This document shows, piece after piece, positions 1 through 11,901 of a stretch of 64,000 bases of DNA. Source of the stretch: Apostichopus parvimensis (taxonomy: Eukaryota > Echinodermata > Holothuroidea > Aspidochirotida > Stichopodidae); NCBI GenBank assembly GCA_000934455.1, contig KN886216.1, positions 61,354 through 125,353 on the forward strand, read 5' to 3'. The notes under the pieces were generated by a model that saw nothing but the letters and a program-made list of their open reading frames with translations, did no database searches and was not told the origin of the DNA. Position numbers and translations under genes: made by a program. Every line of letters starts with the position of its first letter. Position 1 is the first letter of the stretch.

Positions 1-337
1 GTTTTATTTTATTAGCTGAGCCTCACAGTATAACTTGTATTTATATCTCTGTTCTGCATGTCACTGTTACATTTCTTTCCCATACTGTAAATTAACAATG
101 AATCCAATGAAAGCATAAAAACAGTTGCAAAAAAAAAATTTCATAACTTTTCACACAGCCATCATAAGCCATCATGTGTATAAACATCTTTCCCATGAAA
201 GGTGATTATAACTAAACTTACTAAATTATTTCCGTTCACGAAAGAAGTTTTTTTGAAATATGGATATCTTTTTTTTTATTATTATCATTAAATGTGTGTT
301 GCACCAAGTCTTTGAAAATTTCTTGTTTCACTTTTAG

Positions 338-418
338 GGATTCTTAGTAGGTCCAGGAATAACCTCTAACAAGCCCAGAGAAGTGTTCAAGCATGAAAGA
401 TTCTATGTGAAAGTGTGA
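338..418 (+). CDS. Last coding exon of an unidentified upstream gene (partial)
   Basis: A strong polypyrimidine tract and acceptor (tttcacttttag, ending at 337) is followed by 26 in-frame codons and a TGA at 416-418. The peptide begins GFLVGPGIT and ends SNKPREVFKHERFYVKV. The reading frame starts exactly at the acceptor (phase 0). The mix of charged and aromatic residues looks like a conserved protein C-terminus rather than random AT-rich sequence. No upstream exon lies in the window because it begins only 337 bases earlier. An ATTAAA at about 566 could serve as a poly(A) signal. I do not recognise the family. The alternative is a chance short frame behind a chance acceptor. Confidence 0.5.
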   Translation, partial: GFLVGPGITSNKPREVFKHERFYVKV

Positions 419-920
419 CTTCCAATCTCGAAATGACACCTCAGTTCAAAACCTTGTCCATATTATTTAAAGATGGCTGACATCTCACATATTTTCATTC
501 CATGTACAACATATGGCCAGCTGCACACAACAGCTGTCAGGTTTCAAAACCACAATACTTTTAGTATTAAAATCACATCATTTTATACCAGGACAAAATT
601 GCCTGTGAATGCAGTTTCCATATAAAGCAGGTTATGAAAATGAAATTTCGGTTTTTAGACTGGCATCATCTATATCTCAAAATAATGTTTCTTTAATGTT
701 ATCGAAGCAACATTGCCATGGATAGAAATGTACACAAAAAAATTGGCAAAAATATCAAATGACTGGATCTGAGTTCCTAGCTCCACCCTGAGTATAGAAA
801 CTATTGCAGTCGTGTATCTTGTGCCTTTGGTGGTGTACCGAATCATCGGCCGTGCCTTTCCATTGCGTGCTATTGCAGGACTGGGACACAGTCTCCAGCA
901 TTGTTACGAACGCAGGATTC

Positions 921-1000
921 TGCGTCCGGGACGCAATGTTTTGGCCAGGGACGCAAACTCTTCAAATTGCTTGCGTCCCGTGGACGCAAACTTTTTTTTG
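921..1000. repeat. GGGACGCAA motif cluster, copy 1
   Basis: GGGACGCAA occurs at 928 and 948, then the inverted form TTGCGTCCC at about 971 and GGACGCAAAC at about 982, ending in a T run. The same arrangement recurs at 2299-2369 in the same orientation. Each cluster can fold because it contains both the motif and its reverse complement. Confidence 0.6.
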
Positions 1001-2298
1001 GAGAAACAAACCCCAAGTATACACACTCACAACTAGGTCAACGGAAAACATAACAAAACTGTCAAAACACATTTTGGAATGAACATTATTTCTTTTCAAA
1101 AGACCACAACTTCTTCTGTTCTTACAAGAAGCAAAATTTCTCCTACTCCAACAGATCATTGAATTGTTTGAAAATAAATATATCATAACAATCAACCGCA
1201 AGGTACAGGGTTAACAACACCCCATTACGGAGATTTTCATGCTAAAAATAGACAATGATGCTTTTCCAAAATTCCCGTGATTTGATTGGTTATAAGTCCC
1301 CATCCATTGTCTGTGAAAATTCTTGCACCTGTAGTGCTCAGTGAACACGGAGTACTGTATGTTGTTTAACAACAATTACTTGCAACTTACTTTCCCCTGT
1401 GTAGAGATAGTGAAGTTTTTTGCGGTATAGGCTATCATGTGTGTGCACTCCAATATCATAACGTTAGGCTTTGTCACATACAGTACGTATACCTTTTGAC
1501 AACGAAGAGGCTTCGTGATATTTGAATCATTGTTTTGATCAGAAAATGTTAATGAGTGGAGACAATCTATGAATTTTGTGGGAAGCTAACATCTCTGATC
1601 CTGAACAGGATATTTCAGCTCACAGTATGTTTCTTCTCTCTGTATTAATAGTTGCTAATGTAAAATGTGCATTCTTACCATCAGTAGTTTCTGTTGCAAA
1701 AAATTTTCGCGGTCCAATTAACCACGTGCTTCAGTAAATGTTATTTTGGCGCAACATTCGTGTGTAAACTACTGTACTTTAGAACATTGAACTGATTTTT
1801 TTTAAATTCTACATTGCGTAAAAAACAGACCTACTGTAATTTTCGTATAGATTAATGATTATTGCTTGCAAAGAGCCAGGATAAATGTTGGATCAGATTT
1901 TAAGGATTTGCGCATGTGTAGTTGAAAATGAAGCTCGAACAGGCATGTACATGCAGTAGTACAGTGAACTGGAATTTAGCGAGAGATATGCACACTGTAG
2001 GTACTGGGATTTTGGAAGAGTTGGAATCGCTGCAAGGTCAAAGCACGGATCTACTACGGAGTTGGCGAGTAGGGAAGTAGGAGGAAGGATGAAGGAGGGG
2101 GGACTGGGGGTAAAAATGGGTTGAAACGGCAGGGTGGTCGAAAGGAGGGGCGCCCCGGCCGCCCCTGAAAAATAGCGAAGTTAAGGCACTGAGCATTTCT
2201 GCCCTATATTGTGTATAACATTCACAAAGTATAGGCTGTGATACTACACTAGTATTAGTAATATTAGGTCATACAATAAACGTAATTGGTTTTCGATT

Positions 2299-2369
2299 GG
2301 GACGCAAGCTTTTTTTACGGGACGCAAACTTTTTCGGGGGCTTGCGTCCCTGGGACGCAAACTTTTTTT
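2299..2369. repeat. GGGACGCAA motif cluster, copy 2
   Basis: The order is GGGACGCAAGC, a T run, GGGACGCAAAC, T run, GCTTGCGTCCC, then GGGACGCAAAC and a final T run. It is a near repeat of the cluster at 921-1000. The two clusters enclose about 1.3 kb of unremarkable AT-rich DNA. They could be ends of a mobile element, but no clear target duplication was found. Confidence 0.6.
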
Positions 2370-2570
2370 CACTAATAACATTACTGAGTCTCAGCATGTT
2401 TGTCCATTGTACAAGTAATGAACAATGTTAGTGTTAACGGTTTTGTGTACAGCCAGATTTGCTGAAGGAAACGTGGCCATCTCCTGAAACGATTTGTCTG
2501 AATTTGTCAATCTGGTCAGTGCATTTGTCTGTTGTTTATGCATGCTTGTTACTCTCTGGTGTATCCACAG

Positions 2571-2614
2571 ACCTGGCGTACTCACCAACTCCAAAGGTCA
2601 AGATGTTGTACTTT
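2571..2614 (+). CDS. Candidate short internal exon, unidentified gene
   Basis: The 44-base segment lies between an acceptor (gtatccacag) and a consensus donor (gtaagt). It reads LAYSPTPKVKMLYF in one frame, with its first codon split from a previous exon and its last codon complete. Splice context is the main support. The peptide is too short to place in a family, and the next candidate exon is 4.3 kb away. It may be spurious. Confidence 0.28.
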
Positions 2615-4477
2615 GTAAGTAACCCTGACTCCCACCTCCTCTTCCCCCTCCTAACCCTTCCATCCTCCCATGCACACATCAGCTTGCTTCTCATTCTACT
2701 AACAAGCATTTTTTAGCTTTCAAAAGTCCCTCTTACCTTAGCAAAGCTAAGAAATTTTTCCCAAATGGAAATTTGGTGGATTTTTATATATATATGTCTT
2801 ATTGACCCAAATAATATGGAAGAAATATAATAACATTTTATTGAATGAATAGAAAGGCTCTTTGCCATCAAGTGGGCGATTGAATTTACTTTCTGATTAT
2901 ACAATAATAGAAAAAAAAATTGTTTGATCATTAATTCATTTAATTGTGCTTAATTTTCTCCTTCTCCCTGCCTCTAACAAACACACACACAACTACTAAC
3001 AAGGTAGAAGCAGTGATTTTAGTAACCGCACATTGATCGCTGCAAAAATATTATGTTTGTTGAAATGTCTTTGGAGAAAATTTACTTTGATGTATATTTT
3101 AAATCGATAACATAGCAAAAATGTAATTATGACACAACACATGAGTGATTAATATATCAAAGGAGAAACTTATTATTCAATTTGCATAAAATTGCAAGAA
3201 AAAAATAAAGTTTTATCCAACTACAGTAGTCATACTGTAAAATTGCAATGCTAGAAATACTAAATAATTATGCAATTAGTGATCAATTAACATTTTTAAG
3301 CTACATCTACAGTATAAAAAAAAATAAATTAAAAAAAAATTAAAAAAAGAAGGGGAGAAATGGTTCCTGTTTGGCGATATATTCTTAATTGGCACTTTTA
3401 ACAGCAATCTGAGTTTGGTTGGCAATTTTCCCAATCCTTGGGACCTCAAGATGCAGAAAATGTCCAGCATTTTTAGTTGACAATCAACTTTGGATTATAT
3501 AACCCTTTAACTTCAGCCACAGCATCATCCCTTTAAAATAAAAGTTCAGAGTGTGGCACACTCCTAGATTATTTCAACGAAGATACTCTAGGGTAAAATG
3601 AGAAATTGATATATGAATTTGACTCCGTTCTCAAAAAGTTTTGTCTCGGAAATTTGCAAAATTGACTACTCAAGCTGATGACCTACATTCTATGAGGTTT
3701 TTTGAGTCACAGAATTGATAATATTGCTTTAAATATTGCTTTAAAATTATAAAAAATGGTAAAAATTTTATATGAGCTTTAAAATTACTAGACAAATACT
3801 AGAACAACCGGTGATGATAATTCTTCAAAGGAAACCACTCTTTCATGTTTTTTCAATATCTGAAACTGTCTCTCTCTTGTGCGATCCTAATTTCTTCTCA
3901 GAAATTTAAGCTTAGAAGTTTCAAAACTTCTTTTCTCTTCCAAGGTTAGTGTGCGTCTTCTTCCCGTGACTGAGCATGATCGATTACATTGAGCAGACTT
4001 CTTTCCGAAGCCAAAAGCATTCTAATTTCTCACGTTTTTCGTAACTTCTGCCTCTGTTTGGATGACTATAATCTGTAATCAGCAGAATTGCTAGAAACCT
4101 AAAAATACAGTGGAATGAACTAAAAAGGAGTTAAAAACAACTAGTACTACCACCAATGAGCTATGTTACAGTACATTATACATAGCACATTACATACTCT
4201 CCTTCGTCCACAGTCGTGTCGTTGTGTACGTTATACGTCAACCTACTGTACGTTTGTAGTTGTCTCAATGTCTGCCATTCATTCGCTACCCTCCTAAAAA
4301 CCTATCCTTACTATTGGCCGATTATTTAACCAGCAATTTGCATCTTGTTTGTGCAGTTTTGTCATTTTCAGTTTTAAGATTAGTAATTATGCATGTTGTC
4401 CGCATTCACTGGAGCTACAGTGGTTTACACCTAGCAGGATTTTCATGAGATGACGAGACATACATAAGTTGTTGATG

Positions 4478-4563
4478 AGGTAGGGGGAGGGGTGGGTGGG
4501 GGAGATTGGCAGAGGGGTGGGTGGGGGAGGTAGGGGTGGGTGGAGGAGGGGGAGGGTGGAGGT
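4478..4563 (+). repeat. G-rich degenerate minisatellite
   Basis: Units resembling aggggtgggtgggggagg are repeated several times. Many runs of three to five G on the plus strand would permit G-quadruplex folding. No gene can be tied to it. Confidence 0.7.
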
Positions 4564-6816
4564 TGATGTTCTGGAAGTGTTAAGGGTGTCGATGGAATCT
4601 TTTCTTTTGAAGAATTTAAAAACTTACAGACAATGAAATTTTAAAAAAGAAATGCATATTAACAAAAAATGCATAGTGTTCTAGGAGGCTGTTACAGACA
4701 GTGAGCAAACAGGGTGTTGATATATAGTACCTTAGGGAGAGGTGTTACTGTTCCAATACAATATAAGGACTCCACATAGGGCCCGTACTACTCTCATGTC
4801 AGATTAACCTACAGTAGTGCTGGTGCTCTAGTAATTAGAAAATTTAAATTCTAGACAGAGGTCGTCTTCATCAAAATTACAGCTCAGAACATTCTTATAA
4901 ATTAATCAAATGTGATTTGTACTGGCCATTACCCCAAGTTCTGCGAAGAAAAACATCTAAGTGTTCTTGTAGAAAAAGGTTTCTTCTGGTTGGTCTAAAT
5001 AGACACTGTGGGAAAAGTCATGTATCTTCATAACTACCATCCTCAGTAAAGACACACTCCAGTGTTAATTTCATTACATCATGTTTGTGTGGCAATTTGA
5101 CAAGGACCTGTTGATAGTTTATTATAAAACACATCTGCAGCTGTTCTTTTTAAGCTAACCATCCAGGCAACCTCTACCAAATATTTATCTTGAGTATATC
5201 ATATTTAGCAATTTAACATCGTGGTTTGGTAAAATGTCAGAATTTCACCATTTGATATATCTTTTTCTGATACTAACGATCGCCGATACTAACAAGTGCA
5301 CCCTTGTCTCTGCTTGCAATTTGGTGGTTATTGTGAGAGTAGTTGTTGCTGGGTTAGTAACTCACTTTTGCTGTGAAAATATGAGAAAAACAACTGATGA
5401 TACGAATATTCATGATTAACCCTGTGTGCAACATTAACCATTGGATAATAGCGCTTCTATGAATATTCACAAAGTTGGTGACAGCGGGTGTTGATTTTCT
5501 GATGTGAATGTTAACATAATTATTGTATTTATGATGGTTTCTATATATTTGATGTGTATCCATAATTGTAAGTCTAATATATTCATAATGATGCATATTC
5601 ATATTGCAGGATGCTTGTTCCTTTTCCATACATATCAAACTGAAATTAGTGGGAATTTATATATATTTGCCCTTTTTCCCGCATCAAGTATATATTGGAA
5701 AGTGCTGCCTGTGCCGAACATATTAACCTTTCTGCTTTTTTGGTTTCAGGTGTTGTTAATTTAGCGATGTTTATAAGTACTAATTATGATGATATTCATG
5801 CTGCCTGTCCCTATTTCCAAGTTTATTTACTTAATAAGAATGACAATGGGCAAATTTGGTATCTCGATGATTCATAATGTTGAAAGTTTGAAATTTACTA
5901 ATTCCCTTGATTTTATTGTAAGCTATTTTCTACCTCTCTGGTATTTTGTTGATACTCTCTTACTCTTTACCAAAAACATATTCATCAGCATTGGATGATA
6001 GAGGTACTTGAGATAAGTTACTGCCCCCCCATTACCCCCCCCCCCCTGCCCATTTCATAAAGCTCAAAACTTTAGTTGAGGGTATAACTGAGTAAAAATC
6101 AAATTTATTTATACCAGAATATTAAAAAATTTGTCAGATTTAAAGTCTACATGATCTGTTTTTTGTTGTAAATTGATGAGGTATTCTTGTTTTATTTTAT
6201 TTCCTCCTTATATTTATGTTTGGTTTTCAATTTAACTTACCCATACTTCTATTTTTGATCTTTGCTACCCATCTTTTTGTGTTAAATCATTTTGCTTTTA
6301 GCTTGAATTCAGTTGTCTCAGGTGACTTTTTTTCTGCAGTGTATTGATTTGTTATTCATATGCTCTTTGGTGACAGTCTGAGATCATTCTAGATTTGTAT
6401 TAGTCGGCAAAAAATACTAGATCAATTTTGTTCACCTCCTTTTGTTTACAGTTACCACTATCGTGAGACTGATTTTTTGGGGGCCTTTTAGTCAATTTCA
6501 AAGAATTACCGTATGGGACCTAATAAGAGTGTTTTCACCCTCAATGTGACATTTGTCTTTCATGATGATTACCTCTAACAAAAAACTTTTGAAAACTTTA
6601 AGCAGTTTTAGGATGTTCAGAATTGAGGGTCAGTTCTGAGGGTCAGTTCAGAAGCTTGGTGAACTGACCGCACTTGTACTGTCTTACGTTGACTATGCCT
6701 ACAATAAACCTTTCACTATTTTTATATATTGAGGGTATGGTATACCCTCTCTCTACTTACCACAAATAGTGATATCACTGGGTATGGATGACAGAGTACC
6801 TTAACATGTCATTCCA

Positions 6817-6832
6817 GGGGGGGGGGGGGGGG
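6817..6832 (+). repeat. 16-base G homopolymer
   Basis: An uninterrupted run of 16 G. It is one of several long G or C runs in the window; the exact length in the source DNA is uncertain because such runs are hard to sequence. Confidence 0.85.
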
Positions 6833-6957
6833 TGAGAGGGATTGTTGAAGGAACCAACCTGTGAAATACACTTGCTAGAGATCACGACATGTCATTATAT
6901 TTCCAGGTTACACATTTCTAGCTGTAATGCTATCTGTGTTTTTGTCTCCCTCTGCAG

Positions 6958-6988
6958 AAGCAATGGCTTTTCATCTACGTCAAGTCTA
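6958..6988 (+). CDS. Candidate short internal exon, unidentified gene
   Basis: A pyrimidine-rich acceptor (gtctccctctgcag) is followed by AAG CAA TGG and onward, reading KQWLFIYVKS. A consensus donor gtgagt then begins at 6989, leaving one base of the next codon. A second possible donor (gtaggt) lies about 17 bases further on. The acceptor is good, but the 31-base exon is short and unplaced. A link with the exons at 2571 or 9029 is only a guess. Confidence 0.3.
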
Positions 6989-7256
6989 GTGAGTTAGCTA
7001 GAGGTAGGTCATAGCTGACTACAGACTACTACAGGGATTAATGTTAAAATGCTCTATATTCTACTGAGAAGATGAGAGACACCACAGAGAGAGGGAGAAC
7101 GGAAAAAGAAAAAAACAGAACATATTTATTGAGGGATATTTAAAGGAAGCCTCTCGTTTGTTTATGTCTGCTTAAAGTGTGGTCCGGCAGTCTTGGAAAA
7201 CCTAGAGAGGTGAACTAACAATATCTGGTTTGAAATGGATATGACAGGTACCAGAT

Positions 7257-7273
7257 GGGGGGGGGGGGGGGGG
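7257..7273 (+). repeat. 17-base G homopolymer
   Basis: An uninterrupted run of G following ccagat. No coding context. Confidence 0.85.
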
Positions 7274-8098
7274 AGCAGATGATGGGTAATGTTATGGTTA
7301 ACTTCAGGGGGAAGTTTTGTGTTTGTGAGAGTCATCATTAATTCATGCCTCGTCTTTGCGACTATTAGGTGAACGCAATTTATTTTAAGAGTATCTCACC
7401 TTATTTTGTAGCAGCTCCATATAAACTTACTCTTTTAAGTATTGTGCATCCAAACAGGGTCAATGTCTCCCAAAATGGAGACAATATATACTATGTATTC
7501 TTTCTGCTGGTATATATATATTTTAAAGGACATAATTTGGGAAAAGTTGGATGTCAAAATTGCTTGGCCCGCATACTTTACACAAAATTGCTTGGTGTCT
7601 AAAGACTTGCATTTAACTACTGTAGTATTGTACTTATGTATCACCGTAAAGGCAGTCGAGGGAAATATAGCAAATGTGTATGGTAATCATTCATAAACAA
7701 AAGTATTATGAGAAATGTGCATTGTTATTTGTTAGGGGGGGGGGGGGCAGGGTGGTAGAGGAAAAGTTTGGAAATTATATTCACTCTAAGAGAATAAAGG
7801 TTCTTTTACTTCCCATCCCTATGAAATGCACAAACCATGAACTATCAAAAAGTCTGGAAACATTTCATACCTCAAAGTGAGAAAATGTTATCTGTTCAAA
7901 AATATTGTATCGGTTTCCATATGAGATGTGTTTGTTACTTCCTTCAAGTTGCATTCCAAATAACTATATTGGATATGTGTCAACACAAAATATTTAAAAA
8001 AACATTCCCTCCTGTGAAGGCACTTAGTATTGTTACAGTATCATTTCTCCCATTTTGAAGATAAATGTATATTACTACTATTTTGTTACCATTCATTT

Positions 8099-8115
8099 GG
8101 GGGGGGGGGGGGGGG
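8099..8115 (+). repeat. 17-base G homopolymer
   Basis: An uninterrupted run of G following cattt and preceding ttggtagc. No coding context. Confidence 0.85.
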
Positions 8116-8902
8116 TTGGTAGCAAGGGGATATAGTTGGATGTAAAAAGAAGTATGGTGATGGGGGTATTGCAGAATTTGATGAGTGTGTGCATTTAGTC
8201 TTACTTTTATGTTTTCTTTCTAATCTTTTATGTTTCTTTCTAATCACATTCAATTATGTATAAAGTGCAATTATTAAGTTTTGCTTTCCACCCACTTTTT
8301 GAAAGAAGTGTTTCTTGATATATATATTTAGCTTTCAGAAACTGATTACTAACATCACCTCCTCGATCTTTTAGTCAGGCTCTTTTGGCAATAAACCTTC
8401 AAAATTGTAAAATTTAATGACAAAATGTGAATATAGATTATACTATGAACTGTTATTGCTTTTCGTAATCATGTTTGGTTAATCCTTTTTGTATTTTTCA
8501 AGGTAGGGTTGTGGTTCTTTTGTTCATTTTGTTCAGGGTCATTGTCTAGTGACAGGATGATGTTGTTTCAAGATGACGTATGGAAAAAAAACCACATACA
8601 GCTATTGTTAACAATTAAACACTGCATGTTTAAGAGTTTGTTCATTCCTGGAGATGCAATTTTTAAATTTGGGATAACATCAATTTCTGCTCAGTGTAAG
8701 TGACATCATCCTGGACAGCAGATGGGCTATTCTACTATTTGCTTTTCTATAAATAATGTGATCTTTACTTATTCAAATATGAGGATAACAAGCTACATTG
8801 TGCATGAAATTTTGATCCACATTTACCCTTAACAGCAAAACAAATACCAACACCTATTTATATTAAAATGTTATCACTACCTTCTGTATGTCTGTTATGA
8901 CT

Positions 8903-9003
8903 GATCTTGCATAAATTTGCATAACTTATTATCTTGCATAAATTTGCATAATTTATGATCTTGCATAAATTTGCATACTTAATGATCTTGCATAATTTTG
9001 TAT
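8903..9003 (+). repeat. 28-bp tandem repeat with ATTTGCAT octamers
   Basis: About 3.6 units of roughly 28 bases, each starting gatcttgcataaatttgcat and differing slightly at the end. Three units contain a perfect ATTTGCAT, the canonical POU/octamer motif. The array ends about 25 bases before the candidate exon at 9029. The repeat is directly visible; any regulatory role is speculative. Confidence 0.75.
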
Positions 9004-9028
9004 CCTGCATAATGCATTGTTTCCACAG

Positions 9029-9076
9029 ACTGTAACTAAATTTGGAGACAACTTCCACTCCTGGCATGCTATCATG
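9029..9076 (+). CDS. Candidate short internal exon, unidentified gene
   Basis: The acceptor ttgtttccacag is followed by 16 complete codons reading TVTKFGDNFHSWHAIM and then a donor gtatgt. The other two frames hit stops at once, and the open frame is phase 0 at both ends. The composition (K, D, N, H, W) looks protein-like. I could not identify the family or find adjoining exons with matching phase. Confidence 0.35.
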
Positions 9077-11562
9077 GTATGTTTCAAAACAAAGCAAACC
9101 AGTGACTGGACTGTAGGTGGGCTCCAATCAGTGTCAAGGAAATAACAGATTATTATCATTCTTTAATTTACTACTGGTTCAAAGGGAAGCAACGTTTACT
9201 CCCTTCCCCAGATTATCAGATAAGCTTTCAACTTTTATAGATATTGTCATGTAATTATTTTATGTTTACTTAGGTAATTGTATATTAATCTATTTTTCTT
9301 CTATTTCTATGTGCAAATAGTCAGAAATGTTATTAAATAAATTAGAAAAAAATAATATCACATGATTTCATTATTTGCTCTCTATCAGCGCAGCAAGGGA
9401 ATTTGGGGAGGAAGGGAGAGAAAGCAACTGAGAATATCCTCTGTTTGACTAATATTGGTTTGTGTAGAGGGTTTCATCTGGTTGGAGACGGGAGAGGGGT
9501 AAAAACTTCAAGGGACAGTGGAATATGTGGCTTGGAGCAGGAAACCACAAAATCACCTTAAACCTTACAAAAAATGGATCCTCCATGCATTGTACCAAAA
9601 ATTCCAGTATTTGGTTGCTTTTTCAACAAATGTCATAATTTATCAGCAAAGGGGCACTTTAAAAATGGGAAAAGGGACAATCAATAAAATGTAGCACTGT
9701 TGAGGTTTGTCACAAACCCCGAGAGATTATATGAGAGATATTTTTGGACCAATTTTTAAATTGAAGATATTAAATAAGGGCAGCAAACTAGAATTATATG
9801 AGCTGAAAATTTCATGCCAAAAAAGAAGGGTTTGTCTTTTCCCCACTTTGAAAAAAAATACTATGAGAGAGCTAACTGCAAGAGAACATGTAATATAGTA
9901 TACTCCCAAAACACTCCCAAACAAAACTCAAATTATCGATGAGAGAAACTTAATAACCAACTCAACAAAATGAGATGAAACAAACTGACCATTTCTAACC
10001 AATCTTGAAATCGTACAAACTCTTTTTTACAAGTCTCTTAACTTAATGAGGTAACATTAATGAGGTAACATTAACATTAAAAGGTAATGTTTCTTGGCAA
10101 GGTCATCAGCTTGTAGCACTTTATTACAAAAAACCCTTCAACTGCTGTCAGTTCAATTGCTTTCAAGCATAACATGAAAGTACAGTTTCATCAAACATTT
10201 TCCAAACAGACCATTTTTTACTGCAGTAGATTCATCTAGCACACCTCTCCCCCCCCCCTCCAACATCCCCCTACCCAAGTTCAAGGTGGATTACATGAAT
10301 GCTTCTAGGGGTTATGTCCAAGCATGTGGTACCATGGAGCCCCAGAAGATGTCATCTGGCAATGGTGACAATGCTGTATCTATATTGGTTAATTAGAGTG
10401 GTTGTCTGTGTGAGAACTGAATATCACTCATGGGATGTTCTTAGCAGGAGAATACATCTGACCGTTGGCAGAGCAAGCTTGCTGTCTGGCATGAATATTC
10501 ATAAATTGAGATCTTCCCACTGAGTAAGGTACCAATTCTACTGTATGTCCAGATCTATGAGATATCTTCAGAATATCAAGATGTCGAACAACTAGTGCAA
10601 GGTATTTCTGTCAAATACATCAGACATATTGGTTAAAATTCCTTGCAAGGCATCATCTCTTTTCATACTGGAATGTGAGAAAAAGAAGAGAAAATAAAAA
10701 TATCTCAAATCATAGCACTTTCATAGGGTTATTGTCAAATGATTCAGTGAGTTGTTTTTTTTTCGTAGACTTAAGGTCCTGCTAATCACTGACAAAATTT
10801 GATAGTCTTATTTTCAATGTTGAAATACATTCAAAGTTTATTTATCAATTTAGAGTAGACCCAATTTCGGGTCAAATGTAATCCATGTTTGGCAAAGTGT
10901 TTGGAAGTTTAACCATATCTTATCAGAATCAAAATAATTTAAGCCTACTAGATGACACACATCAATGACATGCATCAATGGTAAGTAAATTATCCAACCA
11001 TTTTACCAAGACTATATATGTAGCTGAAAATATGAAAATAGTCCATCTTAGAGAGCCGATTGGTGTGTTAACCAAATGATCGAATAATAACTAATTCCAT
11101 AAATTCCAAAAAAAATTGTCAGTTAACTTCTTTGTTTGCATAAGTAATGATCAAATGGCAATTTAAATCAATTCAGAGATTTTATCAGTATTTCCAATCT
11201 TTTTTTTATCTTTCTTTTAGTTAAATGCATCTTGACTTTATATATATAGCCAAGCCTAATGCAATACATTTATGGAAGTTTAGTGTCAAATTTTATCAGA
11301 TGCAAAAAAGCTGCAGGCCTTCAAATGTTGAAATGCTTTACATTTCCATAATGATTCAGTCAACTATACAAATTTCTCAGCCACTGAGCAATGGGTCATG
11401 TGTTGTTTAAACATGTGTTGTTTAAACAAGCATCCACAGCAACTATGAAAAAACTTATCAAATATGTTTGGTGATTAAAGTTTGGCAGTCTGTCATATTG
11501 TCACATTTACATCCATATGAATTACATGTGTTTTAGAACATTCCTTGCAAGTTCATAACAGT
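9077..11562. other. Non-coding stretch
   Basis: No supported exon on either strand. A C-rich run lies near 10247-10260. A frame around 10273-10380 is open but has no acceptor and is not reported as a gene. Confidence 0.4.
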
Positions 11563-11744
11563 TCGAGTCACTCCAAGATTAATGTATGTCGTCCAGTTAC
11601 AGAGTTGTTGACAATTCATAATCATGGACGTTAAATATGAATGTAAGAGACTGACTTTGGTCAGCTTGCGGCTTTGATAAGCCAATGAGGCTTCTTCGCG
11701 AGTTCCTGCTTGCAGGAGGATCTAAATTACATACATACATACAT
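11563..11744 (+). repeat. Dispersed repeat, inverted partner of 15181-15363
   Basis: Begins ttcgagtcactcc, contains ttgcggctttgat, agccaatgaggctt and gcaggaggatctaaa, and ends in an (acat)n tail. It closely matches the reverse complement of 15181-15363, with few substitutions and one small duplication. The start resembles a tRNA-type B box (gttcgagtc), so a SINE fragment is possible, but no A box is visible. It lies just downstream of the LYRM9 stop, probably in or beyond its 3' UTR. Confidence 0.75.
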
Positions 11745-11901
11745 AACATTAAACCAACAATGGGGGGCTTCAAATAATAAGTAATCTTTACAACATACAG
11801 CATATATGTTGTCAGCTCAGACAAGTTACACAGCCAGTGAAATCTTTCAGAGTAACATGGTTGCAGTACTGCATCCAAAGAAGCAAAGATATTACAAACT
11901 T

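Larger units (their letters stand above)
419..2570. other. Non-coding stretch with repeat clusters
   Basis: No convincing coding exon is visible on either strand. Short open frames around 800-1200 are interrupted and have no splice context. The stretch holds two clusters of the GGGACGCAA motif (listed separately). It also has a G-rich segment at about 2080-2170 ending in ggccgcccctg, which resembles the terminus of an hAT-type DNA transposon. Confidence 0.5.
2615..6957. other. Non-coding stretch or intron
   Basis: AT-rich sequence with no supported exon. It contains a G-rich simple repeat at 4478-4563, a C run near 6030-6047 and a 16-G run at 6817-6832. If the candidate exons at 2571 and 6958 belong to one gene, this is an intron. 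Confidence 0.4.
6989..9028. other. Non-coding stretch or intron
   Basis: AT-rich, with no supported exon. G homopolymers lie at 7257-7273, about 7735-7747 and 8099-8115. A tandem repeat carrying octamer motifs occupies 8903-9003. Confidence 0.4.

Noticed and set aside
2146-2167. Possible transposon terminus (ggggcgccccggccgcccctg)
   Set aside because: It resembles an hAT-type end, but no matching left end or flanking duplication was found upstream.
10273-10380. Open frame reading KVDYMNASRGYVQACGTMEP
   Set aside because: No acceptor fits the frame, it begins in a C-rich tract, and it overlaps an equally open alternative frame.
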